Shown piece after piece: positions 40,255-48,877 of a DNA stretch of 64,000 nt. Source of the stretch: Pseudonocardia endophytica (GTDB lineage: Bacteria > Actinomycetota > Actinomycetes > Mycobacteriales > Pseudonocardiaceae); assembly GCF_004339565.1 (NCBI RefSeq), contig NZ_SMFZ01000002.1, positions 1,240,001 to 1,304,000 of the forward strand, read 5' to 3'. A model generated the notes under the pieces. It saw nothing but the letters and a program-made list of their open reading frames with translations, searched no databases and was not told the DNA's origin. How positions within the stretch are numbered: position 1 is the first letter of the stretch; every line of letters begins with the position of its first letter. The translations under genes were made by a program, and so were the position numbers.

Positions 40255-40393
40255 GTCCTCACCCGTCCCCTTCGGATGCTGTGACCGGAGCTTTCCGACG
40301 AACTCATCGGTCGCGGCGAAACGTACGAACTGGACTCGGGTTCAGGTCAAGCCCGGCGTTGGGGCGCGCAGAATTCCTGTCGTGGGTGGCTCG

Positions 40394-40399
40394 TAGACT
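40394..40399 (+). promoter_or_regulatory. -10 box for a leaderless valS transcript
   Basis: TAGACT ends 7 nt before the GTG at 40407, so transcription would start at or next to the start codon. No good -35 is seen at 17 nt. This spacing repeats at ndk (TACGCT at 45219-45224), the MmyB-like gene (TAGCGT at 51881-51886) and the radical SAM gene (TACGCT at 53779-53784). Confidence 0.5.
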
Positions 40400-40406
40400 T
40401 GACAGC

Positions 40407-43043
40407 GTGACCGAGACCCTTCCCACACGCGCCGCCGACCTGCCCGCCAAGTGGACGCCTGGCGAGGTAGAGGGCGACATGTACCGCGGGTGGGTCGAGC
40501 GTGGGCTGTTCGAGGCGGACCCGGCGTCGGAGCGCCCGCCGTTCTGCATCGTCATCCCGCCGCCGAACGTCACCGGCAGCCTGCACCTCGGGCACGCGAT
40601 GGACCACACGCTGATCGACGCGCTGACGCGCCGTCGTCGCATGCAGGGGTACGACGCGTTGTGGTTGCCCGGCATGGACCACGCCGGTATCGCGACGCAG
40701 TCGGTCGTCGAGCGGCGGATGTCCGCCGCGGGCGAGCCGGACCGGCACGAGATCGGCCGCGAGGCGTTCGTCGCGAAGGTCTGGGAGTGGAAGGCCGAGT
40801 CCGGCGGCTCGATCCTCGGGCAGATGCAGCGCCTCGGTGACGGCGTCGACTGGTCGCGCGAGCGGTTCACGCTGGACGACGGGCTGTCCCGCGCCGTCGG
40901 CGCCGTGTTCAAGCGGATGTACGACGACGGGTTGATCTACCGCGCGGAGCGCCTGGTCAACTGGTCCCCGGCGCTGCGCAGTGCGATCTCGGACATCGAG
41001 GTCGACCACTACGACGTCGACGGCGAGCTCGTCTCCATGCGCTACGGCGACGGCGACGCCTCGGTCGTCGTCGCGACCACGCGGGTCGAGACGATGCTGG
41101 GCGACACGGCCGTCGCGGTCCACCCGGACGACGAGCGCTACTCCGCGCTGGTCGGTCGCGAGATCGAGATGCCGATCACCGGCCGTCGGATCCCGGTCGT
41201 GGCCGACGACTACGTCGACCCGGCGTTCGGCTCCGGCGCGGTCAAGATCACCCCGGCGCACGACCCGAACGACTTCGAGGTCGGCCGCAGGCACGACCTC
41301 CCGATGCCGACGATCATGGACGAGTCCGGTGTCATCGCGGGTTCCGGCACGCGTTTCGACGGGATGGACCGGTTCTCCGCGCGCGAGGCGATCCGCGAGG
41401 AGCTGCGCGCGCAGGGCCGGATCGTCGCCGAGAAGCGGCCGTACGTGCACTCGGTCGGCCACGACTCGCGCACCGGCGTCCCGATCGAGCCGCGGCTGAG
41501 CCTGCAGTGGTTCGTCAGGGTCGAGCCGCTGGCGACGGCGGCGGGCGACGCGGTCCGGTCCGGCGCGACCACGCTGCACCCGAAGGAGCAGGAGAAGCGC
41601 TTCTTCGACTGGGTCGACAACATGCACGACTGGACGATCAGCCGTCAGCTCTGGTGGGGGCACCGGATCCCGGTCTGGTACGGCCCCGATGGCGAGGTCG
41701 TGTGCGTCGGGCCCGACGAGGAGCCGCCGACCGGTGAGGGCTGGCGGCAGGACTCCGATGTCCTGGACACGTGGTTCTCGTCGGGCCTGTGGCCGTTCTC
41801 CACGCTCGGGTGGCCGGACGACACGCCGGACCTGGCGAAGTACTACCCGAACTCGGTGCTGGTCACCGGCTACGACATCCTGTTCTTCTGGGTCGTCCGG
41901 ATGATGATGTTCGGGACGTACGCCATGGGCGAGACGCCGTTCCGGGACGTCTACCTGCACGGGCTCATCCGTGACGAGCACGGCAAGAAGATGTCGAAGT
42001 CCAAGGGCAACGTCATCGACCCGCTCGACCTGATGGACGCCTACGGGGCGGACGCGCTGCGGTTCACGATCGCCCGTGGCTCGAACCCTGGCACCGACAT
42101 GTCGCTGTCCGAGGAGTGGGTCGCCGGATCCCGCAACTTCACGACGAAGCTGTGGAACATCAGCCGGTTCGCGCTGTCCAAGGGTGCCGACAGTGCGCTG
42201 CCGCTGCCCGCGGAGGCGGACCGCACCGACGCCGACCGCTGGATCCTGGGCCGGCTCGCCGAGGTCCGCGAGCAGACCGACGAGCTGCTCGAGGCCTACC
42301 AGTTCGCGAAGGCCACCGAGGGGCTCTACCACTTCGCGTGGGACGAGCTGGCCGACTGGTACGTCGAGCTCTGCAAGACCCAGCTCGACGACCCGGCGAC
42401 GGCCGACGGCACCCGTGCCGTGCTCGGGCACGTGCTGGACGCGCTGCTGCGACTGCTGCACCCGATCACGCCGTTCGTCACCGAGGCGCTGTGGCGGGCG
42501 TTGACCGGCCGGGAGACCGTCGTGACCGCGGCGTGGCCGACGGCCGAGGACACCGGCGCGCCGGTCGACCGGGCGGCCACCGCGCGGGTCACCGACGCGC
42601 AGAAGGTGATCACCGAGGTCCGCCGGTTCCGCACCGAGCAGGGCCTGCCGGACCGCAAGTCCGTCGCCGCGCGCCTGACCGGGCTCACCGGCGCCGGGCT
42701 GTCCGCGCACGAGCGGTCGCTGCGGTTCCTGAACCGGCTCGACGAGCCGTCCGACGACTTCGCGGCCACGGCCACGTTCGAGGTCTCGACGTCCGGTGGT
42801 CCGGTCACGGTCGAGCTGGACACGTCCGGGGCGATCGACGTCGCCGCCGAGCGGGCCCGGCTCGGGCGTGACCTCGCCGCCGCCGAGAAGGAACGCGACC
42901 AGGCGGACAAGAAACTGGGCAACCCGAAGTTCACGGAGAAGGCCCCCGCCGACGTCGTGGACGGCATTCGTGCCCGCCGGGAGACCGCGCTGGCGGACAT
43001 CGAGCGGATCGGGGCGCGGCTGGCCGCCCTGCCGGAGGCGTGA
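40407..43043 (+). CDS. valS: Valyl-tRNA synthetase
   Basis: The 878-residue class I synthetase has the HIGH-type motif HLGH at 59-62, the editing-domain threonine/aspartate cluster around ATTRVETMLGDTAVAVHPDD, the second signature KMSKS at 528-532 (HGKKMSKSKGN), the anticodon-binding helix region and a C-terminal coiled coil (LAAAEKERDQADKKLG). It attaches valine to tRNA-Val and hydrolyses mischarged Thr-tRNA. Start GTG 40407 is supported by a leaderless-type -10. It leads the conserved valS-folC-DUF4233-ndk group. Confidence 0.97.
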   Translation: MTETLPTRAADLPAKWTPGEVEGDMYRGWVERGLFEADPASERPPFCIVIPPPNVTGSLHLGHAMDHTLIDALTRRRRMQGYDALWLPGMDHAGIATQSVVERRMSAAGEPDRHEIGREAFVAKVWEWKAESGGSILGQMQRLGDGVDWSRERFTLDDGLSRAVGAVFKRMYDDGLIYRAERLVNWSPALRSAISDIEVDHYDVDGELVSMRYGDGDASVVVATTRVETMLGDTAVAVHPDDERYSALVGREIEMPITGRRIPVVADDYVDPAFGSGAVKITPAHDPNDFEVGRRHDLPMPTIMDESGVIAGSGTRFDGMDRFSAREAIREELRAQGRIVAEKRPYVHSVGHDSRTGVPIEPRLSLQWFVRVEPLATAAGDAVRSGATTLHPKEQEKRFFDWVDNMHDWTISRQLWWGHRIPVWYGPDGEVVCVGPDEEPPTGEGWRQDSDVLDTWFSSGLWPFSTLGWPDDTPDLAKYYPNSVLVTGYDILFFWVVRMMMFGTYAMGETPFRDVYLHGLIRDEHGKKMSKSKGNVIDPLDLMDAYGADALRFTIARGSNPGTDMSLSEEWVAGSRNFTTKLWNISRFALSKGADSALPLPAEADRTDADRWILGRLAEVREQTDELLEAYQFAKATEGLYHFAWDELADWYVELCKTQLDDPATADGTRAVLGHVLDALLRLLHPITPFVTEALWRALTGRETVVTAAWPTAEDTGAPVDRAATARVTDAQKVITEVRRFRTEQGLPDRKSVAARLTGLTGAGLSAHERSLRFLNRLDEPSDDFAATATFEVSTSGGPVTVELDTSGAIDVAAERARLGRDLAAAEKERDQADKKLGNPKFTEKAPADVVDGIRARRETALADIERIGARLAALPEA

Positions 43044-43046
43044 GGC

Positions 43047-44702
43047 GTGACGGGACCGAGCGACCCGGACCGGTACGACCAGTTCGACGAGGAGGACTCA
43101 CCCCAGTACGGCGGTGACCGTTGGGCCGAGGGCGGGTTCGGCGACGAGGACGCCGAACCGCGCGACGAGTCGACCGACGACCCGAAGACCGGGGACGAGC
43201 CCGACCGCGCGGACGAAGCGGCGTCCGCGGACGACGGGTCCGAGGAGAGGACCGCCCAGGAGGCGGTGATCGCGCGCGTCCTGGACGAGATCCGCGGTGG
43301 TGAGGCCCCGGACGTCGTGCCCGCGCAGTCGTCGGTGGCCGGGTACGCGGAGTTCCTGGCCGTCGAGGCCGCGCTGGACCGGCGCTGGCCGGAGACGGTC
43401 ATGGAGCCGTCGCTGGACCGGATCTCCGCGCTGTGCGACGCGCTCGGCGATCCGCAGCGCGGCTACCCGATCGCGCACCTGACCGGCACGAACGGGAAGA
43501 CCTCCACCGCCAGGATGCTGGACGCGCTGCTCACCGAGATCGGGCTGCGCACCGGCCGCTACACGAGCCCGCACCTGCAGCGGGCCACCGAGCGGATCAA
43601 CCTGGACAACCGGCCGATCACGGCGGAGCAGTACGTGGCGGTCTACCGCGAGGTGGAGCCGTTCGTCGAGCTGGTCGACAGCAAGGCCGCCACGACCGGA
43701 GACGGAGCCGGCCCGGCGATGAGCAAGTTCGAGGTGCTCACCGGCATGGCGTTCGCCGCGTTCGCCGACGCGCCGGTGGAGGCCGCCGTCGTCGAGGTCG
43801 GTCTCGGTGGGCGCTGGGACGCGACGAACGTGGCCGACGCGCACGTCGCCGTGATCCTGCCGATCGGTCTGGACCACGCCGAGTACCTCGGCGACGACGT
43901 CCTGGGCATCGCCCGGGAGAAGGCCGGGATCATCAAGGAGGGCTCGGTCGCGGTCCTCGCGGCACAGGACAAGGCCGTCGCCGAGGTGCTGATCGAGCGG
44001 TGCGCCGAGGTCGGGGCCCAGGTCGCGCGCGAGGGCGCCGAGTTCGGCGTCCGGGACCGGGAGATCGCCGTCGGCGGGCAGCGCCTGGACCTGCAGGGCC
44101 TGTCCGGCCGCTACGACGACGTGTTCCTCCCGCTGCACGGCGAGCACCAGGCGTCGAACGCGGCGATCGCGCTGACTGCGGCCGAGGCGCTCGTCGGGGC
44201 CGGTGAGGCACAGCCGCTGGACATCGAGGCCGTGCGCCAGGCGTTCGCGTCGGTCGCCTCGCCGGGGCGCCTGGAGCCGGTGCGCGGCGGGCAGGGCGTG
44301 CCGACCGTGCTCGTCGACGCCGCGCACAACCCGGCCGGTGCGACGGCGCTCGCGACGGCCCTGCGCTCGGAGTTCCGGTTCGAGCGGCTCGTCGGCGTCG
44401 TCGCCGTGCTGGAGGGCAAGGACGCGCGCGGGATCCTGGCCGCGCTGGAGCCGGTGCTGAACGAGGTCGTCGTGACGACGAACGGGTCGCCGCGCGCGAT
44501 GGACCCGGACGAGCTCGGCGCGCTGGCCACCGAGGTGTTCGGCCCGGACCGGGTGAGCGTGGAGCCGGTGCTGCAGCAGGCGATCGAGGAAGCGGGCGGC
44601 CTGGCCGAGGAGGCGGGCGACTCCGGCGTCGGCGTCGTCGTCACCGGGTCCGTGGTCACCGCGGGCGAGGCCCGCACGCTGTTCGGCAAGGAACCGGCGT
44701 GA
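43047..44702 (+). CDS. folC: Folylpolyglutamate synthase / dihydrofolate synthase
   Basis: The 551-residue Mur-ligase fold enzyme has the ATP P-loop HLTGTNGKTSTARM (about 146-160), the folate binding FEVLTGMAFAAFADAPVEAAVVEVGLGGRWDATN segment and the glutamate/Mg region DAAHNPAGA near 425. It adds glutamate residues to (dihydro)folate. It begins 3 nt after the valS stop at GTG 43047. The first 85 residues are unusually acidic and low in complexity (for example DQFDEEDSPQYGG and DPKTGDEPDRADEAA), longer than the usual folC start, and probably disordered. Confidence 0.95.
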   Translation: MTGPSDPDRYDQFDEEDSPQYGGDRWAEGGFGDEDAEPRDESTDDPKTGDEPDRADEAASADDGSEERTAQEAVIARVLDEIRGGEAPDVVPAQSSVAGYAEFLAVEAALDRRWPETVMEPSLDRISALCDALGDPQRGYPIAHLTGTNGKTSTARMLDALLTEIGLRTGRYTSPHLQRATERINLDNRPITAEQYVAVYREVEPFVELVDSKAATTGDGAGPAMSKFEVLTGMAFAAFADAPVEAAVVEVGLGGRWDATNVADAHVAVILPIGLDHAEYLGDDVLGIAREKAGIIKEGSVAVLAAQDKAVAEVLIERCAEVGAQVAREGAEFGVRDREIAVGGQRLDLQGLSGRYDDVFLPLHGEHQASNAAIALTAAEALVGAGEAQPLDIEAVRQAFASVASPGRLEPVRGGQGVPTVLVDAAHNPAGATALATALRSEFRFERLVGVVAVLEGKDARGILAALEPVLNEVVVTTNGSPRAMDPDELGALATEVFGPDRVSVEPVLQQAIEEAGGLAEEAGDSGVGVVVTGSVVTAGEARTLFGKEPA

Positions 44703-45106
44703 CCTCCGCCGAGCAGGGTGGCGTCCGCCCGCCGCCGACCGACCCGATGAAGGGCATCCGCGGGATCTTCGCCGCGACGCTGATCCTCGAGTCGATCGTC
44801 GTCCTCCTGGCGCTGCTCGTCCTGCCGAAGTTCGGCGAGGGCGCGACGGCGGCCGGCGTCACGACGATGGTGGTGATCGCACTGGCGATGATCGTCGCGA
44901 GCGGTCTGCAACGGCGTCCCCGGGGTCTCCAGATCGCGCTGGCGCTGCAGGTGGTGACGATCGTCGCCGGGTTCTGGCTGGTCACCGCGCTCGGGATCAT
45001 GGGGCTGGTGTTCGCCCTGGTCTGGGCGATCCTGCTCTGGATGCGGTACGACGTCGGCAAGCGCATGGCCGAGGGCCGCCTCCCGTCGCAGCAGGACAGC
45101 GGCTGA
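44699..45106 (+). CDS. DUF4233 membrane protein
   Basis: This 135-residue integral membrane protein has four predicted helices (IFAATLILESIVVLLALLVL, TTMVVIALAMIVAS, IALALQVVTIVAGFW and GLVFALVWAILLW) and the family MKGIRGIFAATLILESI signature. It overlaps folC by 4 nt (GTGA) and is the usual companion of folC and ndk in actinobacteria. Its function is unknown; coupling to folate or nucleotide metabolism is only a context argument. Confidence 0.88.
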   Translation: MTSAEQGGVRPPPTDPMKGIRGIFAATLILESIVVLLALLVLPKFGEGATAAGVTTMVVIALAMIVASGLQRRPRGLQIALALQVVTIVAGFWLVTALGIMGLVFALVWAILLWMRYDVGKRMAEGRLPSQQDSG

Positions 45107-45230
45107 CCTGATCACCGGTTGTGGAGCCGTCCGTCGCGTGGCGAACGCGCCGCTCCGCAACCGTCGATCATCCGTCGCCGGCGGCCGACCGGCCGACAAC
45201 CCGTCACCGGGGCGTCGCTACGCTCTGCGC

Positions 45231-45641
45231 GTGACTGAACGCACTCTCGTCCTGGTCAAGCCCGACGGCGTCGAGCGCAAGCTCGTCGGCGAGGTGATCT
45301 CGCGGATCGAGCGCAAGGGCCTCGACATCGTCGCGATGGATCTGCGCACCGTGGAACGCGACCTGGCCGCCCAGCACTACGCCGAGCACGACGGCAAGCC
45401 GTTCTTCTCCTCGCTGCTCGAGTTCATCACGTCCGGGCCGGTGCTGGCGGCCGTCGTCGAGGGACCGCGGGCGATCGCGGCCTGGCGGCAGGTGGCCGGC
45501 GGGACCGACCCGGTGGAGAAGGCGACCCCGGGCAGCATCCGCGGTGACCTCGCGCTGGAGACCGGCTCCAACCTGGTGCACGGCTCCGACTCGCCGGAGT
45601 CGGCCGACCGGGAGATCAAGCTCTGGTTCCCGTCCCTGTGA
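45231..45641 (+). CDS. ndk: Nucleoside diphosphate kinase
   Basis: The 136-residue enzyme is of normal length and includes the catalytic His117 in NLVHGSDSPESA, the ATP-binding LVKPDGVERKLVGEVI and the Kpn-loop region PGSIRGDLA. It transfers gamma phosphates between NTPs and NDPs. Start GTG 45231 lies 6 nt after a TACGCT -10 (45219-45224), fitting a leaderless transcript. It overlaps the GNAT gene by 4 nt (GTGA), so the acetyltransferase is co-translated. Confidence 0.97.
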   Translation: MTERTLVLVKPDGVERKLVGEVISRIERKGLDIVAMDLRTVERDLAAQHYAEHDGKPFFSSLLEFITSGPVLAAVVEGPRAIAAWRQVAGGTDPVEKATPGSIRGDLALETGSNLVHGSDSPESADREIKLWFPSL

Positions 45642-46171
45642 CGTCGCGCCCCACGGCGGGCGTGGTCACGGATCCGCCGCCGGGGGCAGCGCACGCGCTC
45701 GGCACGCTGTGGATCGCCGTCACCGAGGCGGGCGGCGCGGTGGACTTCGTGCCCGGCTGGCCGGAACACGAGATCCGGGCGCAGGCCGAGGAGCTGATCG
45801 CGGCCGTCCGCGCCGGCCGGTCCCGGATGATCGTGGTCGGTGACCCGTCGGACCCGGACGGCACGGTGTTCGTCACGCCCGGTACCGGGATCACGGCGCA
45901 CCGCGGCGAGGTCGGGCGGTTGATGGTGCGCCCCGACCTGCAGGGACACGGCCTCGGAACGGTCCTGCTGGACGCCGCCGTCGCCGAGGGCACCGCGATG
46001 GGACTCGAGCAGCTCACGCTCGGTGCCCGCGGTGGGACGTCGTTGCCGGAGTTCTACCGCAGCCGCGGGTGGGAGCTCACCGGCGTGCTGCCGAACGGCG
46101 TGCGGCTGTCCGCGGGCGACGCCCGGGACGTCCACCTGTTCCATCGTGCGCTGGTCCGTCCCGGACCGTGA
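45638..46171 (+). CDS. GNAT-family N-acetyltransferase
   Basis: The 177-residue product has the acetyl-CoA motif A, VGRLMVRPDLQGHGLGTVLLDAAV (R/Q-x-x-G-x-G), near residues 93-108, and the C-terminal LTLGARGGTSLPEFYRSRGWELTG typical of small-molecule acetyltransferases. It probably acetylates an amine; the substrate is unknown. GTG 45638 overlaps the ndk stop by 4 nt. It is an addition to the conserved folC-ndk group and may be lineage specific. Confidence 0.83.
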   Translation: MTSRPTAGVVTDPPPGAAHALGTLWIAVTEAGGAVDFVPGWPEHEIRAQAEELIAAVRAGRSRMIVVGDPSDPDGTVFVTPGTGITAHRGEVGRLMVRPDLQGHGLGTVLLDAAVAEGTAMGLEQLTLGARGGTSLPEFYRSRGWELTGVLPNGVRLSAGDARDVHLFHRALVRPGP

Positions 46172-46250
46172 CGGAAACGACCGCGGCCACCCGAGTGATC
46201 CGCCCGGCCGTCGGATGGCCGATCCGTGCGCGGGGGTCCACCATGACGCC

Positions 46251-47027
46251 ATGACGGTCATCACCTCACGTCCGACGGCGCTGGATCTCGTGCGCAGCAT
46301 CGTCGTCGCCCTGCTGGCCGTCGCACAGATCGTCGTGTCGGCGTTCGCCGGCTCCGGGATCGGAGCGGTCGCGAACGCCAACCCGTCGCCGGTCCTCGCG
46401 GCCGGTTGGACGTTCTCGATCTGGGCACTGATCTATCTCGGCTTCCTGGCCTACGGCGCGTTCCAGCTCCTCCCGGGGCAGCGCGGACGCCGGGTGCACC
46501 GCCGCAGCGGCTGGTGGCTCGCCGTGTCGGCGCTGGCGAACATGGCGTGGATCGCGCTGTTCGGTGCCGACGGTTTGCTGCTGGCCGAGCTGGTGCTGAT
46601 CGTCCTGGCCGTCGTGCTGACCGTCGTGTTCGTGCGGCTGTCCGCCGACCCGGCGGAGAGCGGTCTGGAGCAGGTCGTGTTCCGGGTCCCGGTCTCGCTC
46701 TACACCGGCTGGGTCGCCGCGGCGCTCGTCCAGGGCACGCTGGCGACCGGGGTGTGGATCGGGCTGCCGTCGGACGGCGCGCTGACGATCGTCGCCTCGA
46801 TCGTGCTGCTCGTCGGCCTGACCCTGACCGTCGTCGCCGTGACGAACTCGGCGACCGGCATCGCGGGCCTGGCCGCCGCCGTCGTGTGGGCGCTGGCCGG
46901 CGTCGTCGCGAACGACCGGCCACTGGCCGTCGAGCTCGTCGCCGTCCTCGCCATGGCGTTCGTGGCGGTGACCGCGATCCGCCGGATCTCGCGCTCCGTA
47001 CAGCCGAGGCGGGTCGCGCTCGGTTGA
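46251..47027 (+). CDS. TspO/MBR-like tryptophan-rich membrane protein
   Basis: The 258-residue protein has about seven hydrophobic helices with a tryptophan-rich pattern typical of the TspO/MBR family: PSPVLAAGWTFSIWALIYLGFLAY, GWWLAVSALANMAWIALFGA and RVPVSLYTGWVAAALVQGTLATGVWIG. TspO proteins bind tetrapyrroles or sterol-like ligands. The sequence is longer than the classic five-helix TspO, so this is the extended bacterial branch. ATG 46251 is the second of two close ATGs and the one in frame. It stands alone between the GNAT gene and dapA. Confidence 0.75.
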   Translation: MTVITSRPTALDLVRSIVVALLAVAQIVVSAFAGSGIGAVANANPSPVLAAGWTFSIWALIYLGFLAYGAFQLLPGQRGRRVHRRSGWWLAVSALANMAWIALFGADGLLLAELVLIVLAVVLTVVFVRLSADPAESGLEQVVFRVPVSLYTGWVAAALVQGTLATGVWIGLPSDGALTIVASIVLLVGLTLTVVAVTNSATGIAGLAAAVVWALAGVVANDRPLAVELVAVLAMAFVAVTAIRRISRSVQPRRVALG

Positions 47028-47127
47028 GCACGGAGCCTGCGGAGCTGCGCATCGGCGCTGAACCGTCGTAAACCGTTCCCGTGGCTTGCTACCGTCGCGA
47101 CACGGTCGACACGGAAGGCGGACCACC

Positions 47128-48006
47128 ATGATCACCGGAAGCATCACCGCGCTCGTCACCCCGATGACGCCGAAGGGCGACATCGACCACGACGCGCTCG
47201 GCAGCCTGGTGGAACGCCAGATCGCGGCCGGGACCGCGGCGATCGTCTCGGTCGGCACGACCGGCGAGTCGGCGACGCTGTCGGTGCTGGAGCACACGGA
47301 GGTGGTGCACGGCACGATCGAGGCGGCCGCCGGACGGGTGCCGGTGATCGCCGGCACTGGCGCGAACTCGACCAGCGAGGCGATCCACCTGACGCGCGCG
47401 GCGAAGGCGTCCGGCGCGGACGCGTGCCTGCTCGTCACGCCGTACTACAACCGGCCCCCGCAGGAGGGCCTGTACCAGCACTTCAAGGCCGTCGCCGAGG
47501 CCGTCTCGATCCCGCAGTACCTCTACAACGTGCCGGGTCGCACCGCCGTCGACATGCTCCCGTCCACGGTCGCCCGGCTGGCCGAGATCCCGAACATCGT
47601 CGGGCTCAAGGAGGCCAAGCCGGACCTGGAGCGGGTGCGCGAGCTCGTCGCGCTGGAGCTGCCGGACTTCGCGCTCTACTCCGGCGAGGACTCGACGGCG
47701 CGGGCCAGCATGCTCGCCGGGTTCCACGGCGTCATCTCGGTGACCGCGAACGTCGCCCCGGAGACGAACGCGCGGATGTGCAAGGCGGCCGTCGCGGGGG
47801 ACTCGGAGAACGCGTCCGCGCTCGACAACGAACTGTCCGGGCTGCACTCCGCGCTGTTCACCGACCCGAACCCGATCCCGGTGAAGTGGGCACTGGCCGA
47901 GCTGGGCCTGATCCAGCACGGCATCCGTCTCCCGCTCGTCACGCTCGACGCGTGGCACCACGAGGACGTCCGGGCCGCGCTGCGCCAGGCCGGGCTGCTC
48001 AGCTGA
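47128..48006 (+). CDS. dapA: 4-hydroxy-tetrahydrodipicolinate synthase
   Basis: The 292-residue TIM-barrel lyase carries the Schiff-base lysine in IVGLKEAKPDL (about 161), the catalytic Tyr in PQYLYNVPGRT and the conserved TTGESATL phosphate/substrate region (GTTGES near 44-49). It condenses pyruvate with aspartate semialdehyde for lysine and diaminopimelate. The sequence is closest in look to proteobacterial DapA (ACLLVTPYYNRPPQEGLYQHF, ISVTANVAPE, NPIPVKWALAELGLIQHGIRLPL), not to typical actinobacterial DapA, suggesting transfer. It ends directly at the MerR stop (no gap), with no terminator between the two. Confidence 0.9.
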   Translation: MITGSITALVTPMTPKGDIDHDALGSLVERQIAAGTAAIVSVGTTGESATLSVLEHTEVVHGTIEAAAGRVPVIAGTGANSTSEAIHLTRAAKASGADACLLVTPYYNRPPQEGLYQHFKAVAEAVSIPQYLYNVPGRTAVDMLPSTVARLAEIPNIVGLKEAKPDLERVRELVALELPDFALYSGEDSTARASMLAGFHGVISVTANVAPETNARMCKAAVAGDSENASALDNELSGLHSALFTDPNPIPVKWALAELGLIQHGIRLPLVTLDAWHHEDVRAALRQAGLLS

Positions 48007-48789
48007 TCACTCCGTCTCGGGAGCGGCCTCGGCGGCCGGGGCGCTCGACGTCTTGACGTTGCGCACGATGTCACGGCCGAACGTGACGTCGAGGCGCTCG
48101 GAGACGGCCAGCTCCAGCACGGCGAGCATCGCCTCTCCGGAGATCCGCCGCAGCTGCTCGATCGTCTCGTAGACCCGCGGCCACTGGTCCGAGGGCCGCC
48201 CGGACGCGTCGAACGGCTGCCAGACCTCCCCGAGGAACAGCTCGACGTAGATCTTCGCGATGCCGTCGGCGTGCTTGCGGAGCTGTTCGACGACGTCGAG
48301 CGAGCGCCCCACCGGGATGCCCAGGCCGGTGAGGTCCGCGGCCGCGTTCATCAACCGCGGGCTGACCTCCTCGTAGGTGTCGTCGCCGAGCTCGCGCAGC
48401 AGCCCCATCTTCTGCCCGCGCTTGAGGAGCTCGACGTCGTCGGTCGCGAACCGCTCGGCCAGCTCCGCGGTCTGCACGACCTGGCGCTCCTCGGCCGCGA
48501 AGAGTCCGCGCACGGTCCGGATGAAGTGCACGACCTGCTCCGTGGACCCGCCCGTGGTGTCCAGCAGCTTCTTGATCGTGTCGAGCTTGACGCCCTCGTC
48601 CTGCAGGTCCTGGATCAGCTCCAGACGTGCCTCGTGACCGGGCCCGTAGTAGCCGGTCCGGGCTTTGACCTGCGGCGGGGGGAGCAGCCCGCGTGCCTGG
48701 TATGCGCGGATGTTCCGGACCGTGACGCCGCTGACACGGGCCAGCTCGTCGATCGTCCGCCATCCGTCATGCTCGTCGTCCTCGGGCAT
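48007..48789 (-). CDS. MerR-family transcriptional regulator
   Basis: The 260-residue protein has the winged-helix DNA-binding head DELARVSGVTVRNIRAYQARGLLPPPQVKARTGYYGPGHEARLELIQDLQDEGVKLDTIKKLLD and a long C-terminal domain (about 140-250) of mostly helices and unknown ligand. It starts at ATG 48789. A TAAGCT box (48802-48797) 7 nt upstream implies a leaderless transcript. It is divergent from the ferredoxin-reductase/desaturase operon, a common placement for its target. It is probably activated by a lipid or redox signal, but that is inferred. Confidence 0.86.
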   Translation of the reverse strand: MPEDDEHDGWRTIDELARVSGVTVRNIRAYQARGLLPPPQVKARTGYYGPGHEARLELIQDLQDEGVKLDTIKKLLDTTGGSTEQVVHFIRTVRGLFAAEERQVVQTAELAERFATDDVELLKRGQKMGLLRELGDDTYEEVSPRLMNAAADLTGLGIPVGRSLDVVEQLRKHADGIAKIYVELFLGEVWQPFDASGRPSDQWPRVYETIEQLRRISGEAMLAVLELAVSERLDVTFGRDIVRNVKTSSAPAAEAAPETE

Positions 48790-48805
48790 GGGACACAGCT
48801 TAGCA

Positions 48806-48877
48806 GGAGTCGATGTGACACAGAATTCTCTTCGATTGACTTGCTATGTAACATCAACTCATGCACTCTCGATGTCA
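48806..48877. promoter_or_regulatory. GATGT-type dyad in MerR/reductase intergenic region
   Basis: GATGTGAC (48812-48819) is inverted against GTAACATC (48848-48855, reverse GATGTTAC), with a 28-nt spacer, and a third GATGTCAT (48871-48878) sits next to the ATG. ATGT-A-ACAT (48846-48854) is also a small dyad. TTGACT (48836-48841) lies between the arms. These may be MerR operators. Confidence 0.5.

Noticed and set aside
40255..40406. T-box riboswitch before valS
   Set aside because: No specifier loop or T-box sequence could be seen, and the -10 box directly before the GTG suggests a leaderless mRNA.
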